55,532 nucleotides of DNA, taken from an uncultured SAR86 cluster bacterium (GTDB lineage: Bacteria > Pseudomonadota > Gammaproteobacteria > Magnimaribacterales > D2472). The position numbers and the translations under genes were made by a program. Numbering within the stretch: the stretch's first letter is position 1; each line of letters starts with the position of its first letter. Positions 35,699-44,195 of the stretch are shown one piece after another. The DNA is taken from assembly GCA_902520725.1 (NCBI GenBank), contig CABYPB010000008.1, forward strand, positions 1 to 55,532. Direction: 5' to 3'. The notes under the pieces were generated by a model. That model ran no database searches, was not told the DNA's origin, and saw only the letters and a program-made list of their open reading frames with translations.

Positions 35699-36163
35699 AG
35701 TAAGAATCAATATAACTATTGGTATAAATGCATCAATTTTCATAATAATCTCCTCTTTTTTTGGAATTTTAGGTATTCTAATGGAAAATAAAGTGAAATT
35801 ACTATCATTACTGTAACCAAGATCATCTAAATCTGTGTCATCATCTATGGGTACATGCATATATTCGCTTTTTGATAATTTATTAATAGAATTAGTTTCA
35901 AATTCTTGATCTTTAGTTAAATCAGCTGTATTTTCTTGATGTAGAGCAATATCTTTGTTGTTATTTGTAGTCATTTCCTCAATCTCATACAGTATTTTAT
36001 CCCTTTTCGCTCTGGCTACATGAATATCAGTAGTTTTTAATGATTTTTTGATAAAATCTTTACCATATATAGCTGCAGCTTCTTTCGACAGTCTTTTCTG
36101 TATAAAATAAATATCTTTATTCTTACCTCTTAATATAAGATATTTATCTTTAGTTGTACTCAT
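35675..36163 (-). CDS. Putative membrane-tethered protein with integrase-type N-terminal domain
   Basis: A 162-residue protein without a recognised full-length family. Residues about 7-62 resemble the N-terminal domain of proteobacterial tyrosine recombinases: YLILRGKNKDIYFIQKRL, then IYGKDFIKKSLKTTD, then ARAKRDKILYEIEEM. The catalytic recombinase domain is absent. Residues about 65-125 are an acidic, low-complexity linker (DDDTDLDDLGY). The C-terminus (FIPIVILILTLFIAFIV) is a single membrane segment at the very end. Five copies of ATGAGTACA lie at and upstream of the start, the last copy containing the start codon. No Shine-Dalgarno is visible. Its 3' end overlaps the kinase gene by 24 bp. 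Confidence 0.6.
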   Translation of the reverse strand: MSTTKDKYLILRGKNKDIYFIQKRLSKEAAAIYGKDFIKKSLKTTDIHVARAKRDKILYEIEEMTTNNNKDIALHQENTADLTKDQEFETNSINKLSKSEYMHVPIDDDTDLDDLGYSNDSNFTLFSIRIPKIPKKEEIIMKIDAFIPIVILILTLFIAFIV

Positions 36164-36255
36164 ATGTACTCATAATACTAAATTATTTTCTTTGTATTTG
36201 CAAATATATGTACTCATATTTTGCTGTTTGTACTCATATAAACCATTGTACTCAT
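36155..36255 (-). repeat. Five direct copies of the 9-mer ATGAGTACA
   Basis: On the minus strand ATGAGTACA occurs exactly at 36155-36163, 36165-36173, 36209-36217, 36229-36237 and 36247-36255 (plus-strand TGTACTCAT). Start-to-start distances are 10, 44, 20 and 18 bp. The copy nearest the gene contains its start codon (Met-Ser-Thr). Five perfect copies in 101 bp are far beyond chance. Candidates are protein-binding sites, possibly for the adjacent integrase-domain protein, or relics of tandem duplication of its start region. Confidence 0.85.
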
Positions 36256-36396
36256 GTTTTTTTCTAATTTTTAATCTTTAATAAAATTTAACAAGAATAA
36301 TATTTTTTTAACTTAGTTTATTAATTTAATTTTTTGTTGTGTTTAATTTTTTTTGATTTACCATTGATTGGTTAAATATTTATAAGGGGAATTTAA
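36256..36396. other. A+T-rich non-coding gap upstream of formate dehydrogenase
   Basis: Together with the repeats this makes the longest gene-free stretch in the window (36164-36396, 233 bp). It contains runs of T at 36257-36263, 36268-36272, 36303-36309, 36330-36335 and 36347-36354, and just before the gene a strong AAGGGG ribosome site (36384-36389). T-tracts like these can bend DNA or act as UP elements. I could not place a convincing -35/-10 pair. Confidence 0.4.
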
Positions 36397-37593
36397 ATGA
36401 AAATATTATGTATACTCTATGACGATCCAATCAACGGTATGCCAAATCAATACGCTCGAGATGATTTGCCAAAACTAGATAAATATCCTGATGGTATGAC
36501 TTTGCCTTCACCTAGTTCAGTTGATTTTACCCCTGGTGAACTTTTGGGATGTGTTTCTGGCGAATTGGGGTTAAGAAAGTTTCTAGAAGATGCTGGGCAT
36601 ACTCTTGTTGTAACCTCAGATAAAGATGGAGATGGTTGTGAGGCTGACAAAGAACTTGTTGATTCAGATATTGTAATTTCTCAACCATTCTTTCCATATT
36701 ACTTAACTAGAGAAAAAATGGAATCTGCTCCAAATTTAAAAATGGCTATTACTGCAGGCATTGGTTCTGATCATGTAGATTTGCAAGCCGCAATGGACAA
36801 CAATGTAGATGTAGTTGAGGTTACTTATTGTAATTCGAGATCTGTTGCCGAGCACATTGTAATGATGATTCTTTCAATGGTTAGAGACTATCACAATCAG
36901 CATAGAATAGTAAAAGAAGGTGGATGGAATATTGCTGACGCTGTTCAAAGATCATATGACGTTGAGGGTATGCATGTTGGTACGGTAGCCGCAGGTAGAA
37001 TTGGTATTGATATGCTAAGAAAAATGAAGCCTTTTGATGTTCATCTTCATTATTTTGATATTCATAAACTTTCAGATGAAGTAGAGGCAGAACTAAATCT
37101 TACTTATCATGATTCTGTAGAATCTTTGGTGGCCGTTTGTGATGTAGTTAATATAAGTTGTCCACTTCATCCCAAAACTGAACACTTATTTAATGACGAG
37201 ATGATTAATAAGATGAAACGTGGTGCATATATTGTTAATACTGCTCGTGGAAAAATTTGTGACAAGGATGCTATCGCTCGAGGATTGGAGTCAGGCCAAT
37301 TAAGTGGTTACGCTGGAGATGTTTGGTTCCCACAACCCGCTCCAAACGATCATGTCTGGAGAACTATGCCAAATCATGGAATGACACCTCATACATCAGG
37401 AACATCCCTTTCTGCTCAAGCCAGATATGCTGCAGGTGTAAGGGAAATACTCGAATGTTTCTTTGATAATAAACCCATAAGAGAGCCATATTTGATCGTT
37501 CAAAATGGTGATCTAGCTGGCATGGGAGCTCATTCATATACTAAGGGCACTGCCACTGATGGTTCTGAAGAGGCTGCAAATTATAAAAAGTAG
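36397..37593 (+). CDS. fdh: NAD-dependent formate dehydrogenase (metal-free D-2-hydroxyacid dehydrogenase type)
   Basis: Oxidises formate to CO2 with reduction of NAD+; cytoplasmic homodimer without molybdenum. The 398-residue chain keeps the residue numbering of the Pseudomonas sp. 101 enzyme: Asn146 in YCNSRS, Arg284 in NTARGK, Asp308 and Gln313 in GDVWFPQPAP, and His332 in PHTSGTSL. The C-terminus EPYLIVQNGDLAGMGAHSY is also diagnostic. The dinucleotide loop is VAAGRIG. It has a strong AAGGGG ribosome site, and its codons look more GC-rich than those of flanking genes, consistent with high expression or transfer. It is followed by a hairpin terminator. Confidence 0.97.
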   Translation: MKILCILYDDPINGMPNQYARDDLPKLDKYPDGMTLPSPSSVDFTPGELLGCVSGELGLRKFLEDAGHTLVVTSDKDGDGCEADKELVDSDIVISQPFFPYYLTREKMESAPNLKMAITAGIGSDHVDLQAAMDNNVDVVEVTYCNSRSVAEHIVMMILSMVRDYHNQHRIVKEGGWNIADAVQRSYDVEGMHVGTVAAGRIGIDMLRKMKPFDVHLHYFDIHKLSDEVEAELNLTYHDSVESLVAVCDVVNISCPLHPKTEHLFNDEMINKMKRGAYIVNTARGKICDKDAIARGLESGQLSGYAGDVWFPQPAPNDHVWRTMPNHGMTPHTSGTSLSAQARYAAGVREILECFFDNKPIREPYLIVQNGDLAGMGAHSYTKGTATDGSEEAANYKK

Positions 37594-37614
37594 CAAATTA
37601 TTTTCTTAAATCTA

Positions 37615-37641
37615 GGCGGAGTAAATATCTTCGCCTTTTTT
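37615..37641 (+). terminator. Rho-independent terminator of formate dehydrogenase
   Basis: GGCGGAG (37615-37621) pairs with CTTCGCC (37629-37635), seven base pairs including one G-T wobble, with a 7-nt loop, and is followed by six T. It separates the formate dehydrogenase from the downstream symporter genes. Confidence 0.85.
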
Positions 37642-37678
37642 ACGCCTATTATATTGTCCTTAGTCATATAATAGATTC

Positions 37679-37948
37679 ATGAAACTTAATTATTGGCAAA
37701 TTAATTTATTGATTCTTTTGTTCTTGCTTTCGATTTGGTTTGTTGTGTCTTTTGGCTTTGGAATAATTTGGTCAGAAGAATTAGATAGGTTTAAGTTTGG
37801 TGGATTTAAATTGGGCTTTTGGTTCTCGCAACAGGGAAGCATTTACTTCTTCGTATTAATTATTTTTATATATGTTTTTTTAATGAATAAGCTCGATAAA
37901 AAGTTTTATAAAAATTCAATAGACTCACAAGAAAAACATAAAGAATGA
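37679..37948 (+). CDS. Sodium/substrate symporter small subunit (DUF4212)
   Basis: An 89-residue protein with two membrane segments (about 9-29 and 55-75). WQINLLILLFLLSIWFVVSFGFGIIW and FKLGFWFSQQGSIYFFVLIIFIYVFLMNKLDKKF are separated by a short charged loop. The GFWFxQQGSI motif is characteristic of DUF4212 subunits that always precede a large SSS-family symporter of the VC_2705 type. Its stop overlaps the start of the large subunit by 4 bp (ATGA), so stoichiometric synthesis is likely. Confidence 0.93.
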   Translation: MKLNYWQINLLILLFLLSIWFVVSFGFGIIWSEELDRFKFGGFKLGFWFSQQGSIYFFVLIIFIYVFLMNKLDKKFYKNSIDSQEKHKE

Positions 37949-39693
37949 GTCTCCAAGCACTAACTTATTTATTTGTAGGAATTTCTTTTGCTGTATATAT
38001 AGGCATAGCTATATGGTCTAGAGCTCAATCAACTAATGACTTTTATATCGCTGGTAAAGGCGTTAGTCCTATAGCAAATGGGATGGCTACAGCAGCTGAC
38101 TGGATGTCAGCAGCATCTTTTATCTCTATGGCTGGTTTGATAGCGTTTCTTGGCAAAGACGGGTCAGTCTATTTAATGGGCTGGACAGGAGGTTATGTAC
38201 TCCTAGCACTTTTATTAGCACCATATTTAAGGAAATTTGGAAAATACACGGTACCTGATTTTATTGGAACTAGATATTATTCAAAGGCAGCAAGGTTAGT
38301 AGCAATTATCTGCTTAATTTTCATTTCATTTACATATGTTGCTGGTCAGATGAGGGGAGTAGGAATTGTTTTTTCAAGATTCTTAGAAGTAGATATAAAT
38401 ACTGGAGTAATAATTGGAATGTGTATTGTTTTCTTTTATGCAGTACTTGGAGGTATGAAAGGAATAACATACACACAGGTTGCTCAATACTGTGTTTTAA
38501 TATTTGCATACTTAGTACCAGCAATATTTATATCTTTAATGATAACTAATAATCCTATTCCTCAAATAGGATTTGGAGATAAAGTTATTGGCTCATCAAC
38601 TTATTTGTTAGATAAATTAGATCAAGTATCTTTAGATCTTGGTTTTAATGCGTATACAGAATATAGCAAAAGTAATATAGATATATTTTTTATAACAGCA
38701 GCACTAATGTTTGGAACAGCTGGACTTCCTCATGTAGTAGTTAGATTTTTTACAGTTCCAAAAGTAAGCGATGCAAGAAAATCGGCTGGATACGCATTAG
38801 TATTTATAGCACTTTTGTACACAACAGCTCCGGCAGTAGCAACCTTCGCAAAAATTAACTTTATAAACTCTGTTCAAGAGGTTGAATATAAGCAAGCTCC
38901 AAATTGGTTCAAAAACTGGGAGGACATAGGTTTGATTGCTTGGAAAGATAAAAATAATGATGGGATTATAAATTATTCAAATGGTAATGCATTAGAAGGT
39001 GTAAAGCCAAACTATATAGATAAAGAGGGTGACTATGGAGAAAGAGCTACTATAAACAATCCGGATCTTTCAAATTCAAATGAAATATATATAGATAATG
39101 ACATAATGGTTCTTGCTAATCCTGAGATTGCACAATTGCCAAATTGGGTAATCGCATTAGTTGCAGCAGGGGCACTAGCAGCAGCCTTATCAACGGCTGC
39201 AGGATTATTGCTTGTGATCTCAGCATCAATATCTCATGATTTGATGAAAAAAATATTGATGCCCAAGATAACAGAAAAACAAGAGTTGTTTTTTGCAAGA
39301 TGTGCTGCTGCAGCAGCAATTATTATTGCAGGATTATTTGGAATCTATCCACCAGGATTTGTAGCGCAAGTAGTTGCATTTGCATTTGGATTAGCTGCAT
39401 CTACTATTTTTCCAGCTTTATTTCTTGGAATTTTTTATAAAAGACTAAATAAAGAGGGCGCAATTGCTGGAATGATTTCTGGATTAATAGCTACATCATC
39501 TTATATAACTTATTTTAAGTTTATAAGTCCTCAATTGAATATTGCTAAAAATTGGCTTTTTGGTATATCACCAGAAGGATTTGGATTCTTTGGCATGATA
39601 ATAAATTTTTGTATTGCATTAATTGTTTCAAATTTTTATAGTAAACCACCTAAGGAAATCTATCAGATGATAGATGAAATAAGAAAACCATAA
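37945..39693 (+). CDS. Sodium:solute symporter large subunit (SSS family, VC_2705 type)
   Basis: Na+-coupled transporter of 582 residues with about 13 membrane segments. DFYIAGKGVSPIANGMATAADWMSAASF near the N-terminus and GTAGLPHVVVRFFTVP near residue 255 are hallmarks of the acetate/pyruvate-like branch (ActP relatives). LAAALSTAAGLLLVISASISHD follows near residue 412. A soluble loop between about residues 310 and 385 contains DKNNDGIINY, an EF-hand-like acidic loop. Substrate is probably a short carboxylate such as acetate (family knowledge); the neighbouring formate dehydrogenase makes formate another possibility, though a terminator separates them. Confidence 0.9.
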   Translation: MSLQALTYLFVGISFAVYIGIAIWSRAQSTNDFYIAGKGVSPIANGMATAADWMSAASFISMAGLIAFLGKDGSVYLMGWTGGYVLLALLLAPYLRKFGKYTVPDFIGTRYYSKAARLVAIICLIFISFTYVAGQMRGVGIVFSRFLEVDINTGVIIGMCIVFFYAVLGGMKGITYTQVAQYCVLIFAYLVPAIFISLMITNNPIPQIGFGDKVIGSSTYLLDKLDQVSLDLGFNAYTEYSKSNIDIFFITAALMFGTAGLPHVVVRFFTVPKVSDARKSAGYALVFIALLYTTAPAVATFAKINFINSVQEVEYKQAPNWFKNWEDIGLIAWKDKNNDGIINYSNGNALEGVKPNYIDKEGDYGERATINNPDLSNSNEIYIDNDIMVLANPEIAQLPNWVIALVAAGALAAALSTAAGLLLVISASISHDLMKKILMPKITEKQELFFARCAAAAAIIIAGLFGIYPPGFVAQVVAFAFGLAASTIFPALFLGIFYKRLNKEGAIAGMISGLIATSSYITYFKFISPQLNIAKNWLFGISPEGFGFFGMIINFCIALIVSNFYSKPPKEIYQMIDEIRKP

Positions 39694-39695
39694 AT

Positions 39696-40418
39696 ATGAA
39701 AAAAATTGCTGCTATTATTGGCTCCAACGGAGCTATTGGAAACTCAATTTCAGAAAATCTTTTGAAGGACGATATAGTTGATTGCATTTATAAGTTTTCA
39801 AGAAAAATCAATGACAAGGATACTGATAAAGTAAAGAACTTTGTTATTGATATAGAAGATGAAGATTCGATAAAAGAAGCCGTTCAAAGTCTGCCCGATA
39901 ATATTAAATTCGATTTAGTCTTTGTAGCTACTGGAATTCTTCATAATGATGACGATATATTTCCAGAAAAAAGTATAAGAGATATTAATTCCATCAAGCT
40001 AAAGAAAGTTTTATTAGTGAATACTATTGGGCCAACATTGGTAGGCAAATATTTTATACCACTCTTACAAAAAGGCACTAAAAGTACTTTCGCTTTTTTA
40101 AGTGCAAGAGTTGGAAGCATCACTGATAATAAATTAGGAGGCTGGTATTCTTACAGGGCAAGCAAAACAGCCCTTAACCAGATTATAAAAAACTTTAGTA
40201 TTGAAGTGAAAAGAACTAATCCTGATGCAATTTTTGTTGGGTTACAACCAGGTACTGTAAAAAGTTATCTCAGTAAGCCATTTGAAAAAAACGTGAAAGA
40301 CAACAAACTTTTCACTCCTGACTATAGTGCAAAAAAATTACTCGAAGTTATAGCTGAACTTGATATCAAGGATACTGGAAAGATCTTTGCATGGAATGGT
40401 GAAGAAATTCAACCATAA
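39696..40418 (+). CDS. Short-chain dehydrogenase/reductase
   Basis: NAD(P)-binding SDR of 240 residues, related by pattern to C-factor/CsgA-like enzymes. The cofactor loop IIGSNGAIGNSI is at residues 7-18, FVATGILH near residue 75, and the catalytic Ser-Tyr-Lys set in AFLSARVGSI and YSYRASKTALNQ (Tyr about 150, Lys about 154). Substrate cannot be assigned. It begins 2 bp after the symporter gene and ends 2 bp before a strong terminator, so it is the last gene of the symporter operon. Confidence 0.85.
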   Translation: MKKIAAIIGSNGAIGNSISENLLKDDIVDCIYKFSRKINDKDTDKVKNFVIDIEDEDSIKEAVQSLPDNIKFDLVFVATGILHNDDDIFPEKSIRDINSIKLKKVLLVNTIGPTLVGKYFIPLLQKGTKSTFAFLSARVGSITDNKLGGWYSYRASKTALNQIIKNFSIEVKRTNPDAIFVGLQPGTVKSYLSKPFEKNVKDNKLFTPDYSAKKLLEVIAELDIKDTGKIFAWNGEEIQP

Positions 40419-40445
40419 AAAAACCCAGCATAGAGCTGGGTTTTT
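40417..40445. terminator. Bidirectional terminator between SDR and proteorhodopsin genes
   Basis: AAACCCAGC (40421-40429) pairs perfectly with GCTGGGTTT (40435-40443) around the loop ATAGA. The arms are flanked by an A-run on the left (40417-40423) and a T-run on the right (40441-40445), so the same hairpin ends transcripts from both convergent units. It is the strongest hairpin I found in the window. Confidence 0.92.
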
Positions 40446-40461
40446 ATGAATAAAAATTAAA

Positions 40462-41190
40462 TTATTCTGAGTCGCTTACTGCAGCTACATATATAGCTAA
40501 ACCAAATGCGATTTTGTTAATAAAATCAGCAAGGTTGTATATTGTATTTGCTCCGGCCATATCTCCGCCACCCATTGCACCAAGCCAATATCCAATTGGA
40601 TAAATAGCCCAACCAAAAGTAACAATCAATCTGATTGTTCCAAATGCGCTTTGTGCAGCAGCATTTCCACTTGAAGCATTTAATTTTCCAGCTTCGCCAG
40701 AGAATACTTCCCAGATGATGTATAACCATGCAATTGTTGCAATAACACCACAGACTAATGCGTTATAGCCAGTTTCACCCATGAAACCAACAACAAGCAT
40801 TACTAAAGAAGCGCCTAAGAGCTTATAGAATACGCTTGAGCTAACATTAGTACACACTTTAAGAATTAAGTAGAACTCAATAATTTGAAGTGGAACTGTG
40901 ATTAACCAGTCAATGTATCTGTATACAGTTGGTGATGTTCCAGTTTCGACCCAAACACCTCTCATATATAGATAGTGCCAAAACGCCACACCAGTAACTA
41001 AACCAGCAACTGATAATGATGTTTTCCATTTGCCATGAACTCTGTCTCTTTCAACAAAGAAAAATACAGTAGCAGCAAGCATAGCAGCTGTTACCAGCCA
41101 GAATGTTACTCCTGTTATATCACTTGTTTGCAAGTCAGCAGCAAATGCAGGTAGTGCAAGAACACTAACCATTGTTAATAAAAATTTCAT
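40462..41190 (-). CDS. Proteorhodopsin, blue-absorbing type (light-driven proton pump)
   Basis: Seven-helix retinal protein of 242 residues. After a cleavable signal (MKFLLTMVSVLALPAFA), helix C carries RYIDWLITVPLQIIEFYLIL: Asp94 (proton acceptor, PR Asp97), Glu105 (donor, PR Glu108) and Gln102 at the tuning position (PR 105; Gln gives blue, Leu gives green). His72 (PR His75) is in FWHYLYMRG, and the Schiff-base Lys226 is in DFINKIAFGLA. A longer frame from 41256 is rejected, because AAGGAG (41197-41202) lies 6 nt before this ATG. No retinal-synthesis gene (crt, blh) is nearby, so retinal comes from elsewhere. Confidence 0.98.
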   Translation of the reverse strand: MKFLLTMVSVLALPAFAADLQTSDITGVTFWLVTAAMLAATVFFFVERDRVHGKWKTSLSVAGLVTGVAFWHYLYMRGVWVETGTSPTVYRYIDWLITVPLQIIEFYLILKVCTNVSSSVFYKLLGASLVMLVVGFMGETGYNALVCGVIATIAWLYIIWEVFSGEAGKLNASSGNAAAQSAFGTIRLIVTFGWAIYPIGYWLGAMGGGDMAGANTIYNLADFINKIAFGLAIYVAAVSDSE

Positions 41191-41213
41191 ATATAACTCC
41201 TTATAAGTAAGTA

Positions 41214-41229
41214 GGAGTATAATTACTCC
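41214..41229 (-). promoter_or_regulatory. Hairpin in the proteorhodopsin 5' leader
   Basis: GGAGTA and TACTCC form a perfect 6-bp stem with a 4-nt A/T loop, located between the predicted transcription start and the ribosome site (AAGGAG, 41197-41202). It could stabilise the mRNA or compete with the ribosome site, since both contain GGAG. No T-run follows, so it is not a terminator. Function is inference. Confidence 0.6.
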
Positions 41230-41251
41230 CCCCTGAAATATACAAGTGCCT

Positions 41252-41280
41252 ATCATACAAAAAACTTAAAAATGTATCAA
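41252..41280 (-). promoter_or_regulatory. Sigma70-type promoter of proteorhodopsin
   Basis: On the minus strand TTGATA (41275-41280, -35, 5 of 6) and TATGAT (41252-41257, -10, 5 of 6) are separated by exactly 17 bp. The predicted start near 41245 gives a leader of about 55 nt. This is the best promoter match I found in the window, in line with strong, possibly constitutive expression. Confidence 0.85.
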
Positions 41281-41346
41281 ATTTATGCCTTATTAAGAAA
41301 ATCTACTTTTTTATTAAATTTGATTAAACACTAATATTTAGTATGA

Positions 41347-42644
<1,298 letters not shown>

Positions 42645-42647
42645 GAT

Positions 42648-43988
42648 TTATTTAAGAAGATTATTAATATTTACAATATCACTTGGACTTATTGTTCCTG
42701 CTGCTAAAGCTAATCTTAAATTAGCGAGAATATAGTCATACCTTGCATTAGCAAGATTTTTTTCAGCACTATAAAGATTTTTTTCAGCTTGAAGAAGGTC
42801 AACGACATTCCTTGTACCAACTTTGTAACCAACTTGGGTAGCTTCTAGTGCGCTTGTAGCAGAAATAACTGCTTGTTCTTGCGCAGTCACATTTGCAACC
42901 AAAGTTACAACATTAGAAAATTGTGAACGGACTTCTTGAATGATTCTTCTTTCAGTAAATAATGAGTTTTCATCTGCTTGATTGTATTGAGAATAGGCTT
43001 GTTTCCTTCTTGAACTTACTGCGCCGCCTTGAAAAATTGGAACACTCATTTGTATCGCGTAGTTTCTTCTTCCAGTCACTGCAGGTATTGGAATACCCTG
43101 ACCATTAATTTCAAAGCCTTCATAATTAAACTGATTTGTTTCTGAATCCGAACCACTTCCAACAATATCTATTTTTGGTAAATGGTTGGATGCAGCATTT
43201 CGAGCATTATTTTTAGCAGCATCTTTTCTTAAATATGATGCTTTTAATTGGTAATTATTTTTTAAGGCTAATTCAACCCATTCTTCTTTGGAGTTTGGAT
43301 ATGGAGAGGAAACATTAAGATCATCTCCTAATTCGTTCAACGAAAAGATTTCCCTTCCAATTAAAGCGTTTAAAGCCTCTCTTGCAGAAAATAAGTTACC
43401 TTCAGTACTGATTCTTGCAGCTTTACTTAGATCAAAAGCTAGTTGAGCTTCTTGCACTCCAGTTATAGCGGATAAGCCAACTTCGAACCTCTGTTGAGCT
43501 TGATCTAATTGTTTTTTAATTGCTTTTTCTTCTGATATCGCGGCATTTAAATTATCTATTGCTCTCAATACTCCAAAATACAATTCAGCAGTTCTAAGTA
43601 AAAGATTTTGTTGTTCATACGCAAAATCTGCTTCAGCAGCATTTGTTAGTGATTTTGATCTCTTAAAATTAAACCAGGTGTCTAGTCTAAATAAAGGTTG
43701 CGTAACTCTTGCCGATTTTGAAAAAGAGTTATATTCCTGCTGCAAGACATCATTTTGATAATATTCATTCCAATTAGTTGTCCCACTTAAGGTAATACTT
43801 GGAAGAAGCGCAGCTCTTCCTTGCACAACAATTTCTTTATCAGCAAGATACGAGTACTCAGCTGATTTATATGTAGGATCATTTTCAAGAGCTTCGTTAT
43901 AGATTTCAAGAATATTTTCAGCAGACAAATATGAGCAAGAAAGAATCACAATCAGTAATTTGTTGCAAAAATTAATTTTCATGAACAT
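42648..43988 (-). CDS. tolC: TolC-family outer-membrane efflux protein
   Basis: Trimeric outer-membrane channel for tripartite efflux pumps and type I secretion. A signal peptide (residues 1-23) is followed by two repeated outer-membrane efflux domains. The first has EYSYLADKEIVVQGRAALLPSITLSG and YFGVLRAIDNLNAA; the second has ASNHLPKIDIVGSG and QVGYKVGTRNVVDLLQAEKNLYSAEKNLANARYDY, the classical TolC end. Length 446 fits. No pump genes are adjacent, so it probably serves several partners. The start at 43988 is preferred over the ATG two codons later because of an AGG 7 nt upstream. Confidence 0.95.
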   Translation of the reverse strand: MFMKINFCNKLLIVILSCSYLSAENILEIYNEALENDPTYKSAEYSYLADKEIVVQGRAALLPSITLSGTTNWNEYYQNDVLQQEYNSFSKSARVTQPLFRLDTWFNFKRSKSLTNAAEADFAYEQQNLLLRTAELYFGVLRAIDNLNAAISEEKAIKKQLDQAQQRFEVGLSAITGVQEAQLAFDLSKAARISTEGNLFSAREALNALIGREIFSLNELGDDLNVSSPYPNSKEEWVELALKNNYQLKASYLRKDAAKNNARNAASNHLPKIDIVGSGSDSETNQFNYEGFEINGQGIPIPAVTGRRNYAIQMSVPIFQGGAVSSRRKQAYSQYNQADENSLFTERRIIQEVRSQFSNVVTLVANVTAQEQAVISATSALEATQVGYKVGTRNVVDLLQAEKNLYSAEKNLANARYDYILANLRLALAAGTISPSDIVNINNLLK

Positions 43989-44195
43989 ATTTTAACCTAT
44001 TTAATGTATGCAGTGTAAACATTATAAAAACAATTAGATTGCTAATTATACATATGACAATAAAATTATCTAAAAAGTTTAAATAAAACATCTTTCCTTA
44101 TTTGTTTAGAGTAAAATAAATAAGCTATTAAAGAACTTTTATGAAAAATTATACTAAGGAAAGTTTTTATAAATTAATTCAAAAGGCATATTAAG
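43989..44195. other. Divergent intergenic region between tolC and parE
   Basis: A 207-bp A+T-rich region that must carry promoters in both directions. I found no convincing -35/-10 pair or hairpin. A 17-codon frame at 44141-44194 (MKNYTKESFYKLIQKAY) ends 1 bp before the parE start; it has no clear ribosome site and is not called as a gene. Confidence 0.4.

Noticed and set aside
36155-36255. CRISPR-like array
   Set aside because: Repeats are only 9 bp, spacers vary from 1 to 35 bp, and no cas genes are present.
35675-36255. An integrated mobile element at this site
   Set aside because: Only an N-terminal recombinase-like domain is present; there is no catalytic domain, no attachment-site duplication next to the tRNA, and no other phage or transposon gene.
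38330-38524. Minus-strand frame inside the symporter gene, and similar frames inside priA, acs, hemL, parE and mrdA
   Set aside because: They are antisense or frame-shifted shadows with no ribosome sites or family motifs, lying wholly within strong genes.
41191-41256. Longer proteorhodopsin start, 22 codons upstream
   Set aside because: It runs through the leader hairpin and ribosome site and would overlap the -10 box; the ATG at 41190 has AAGGAG and begins the signal peptide.
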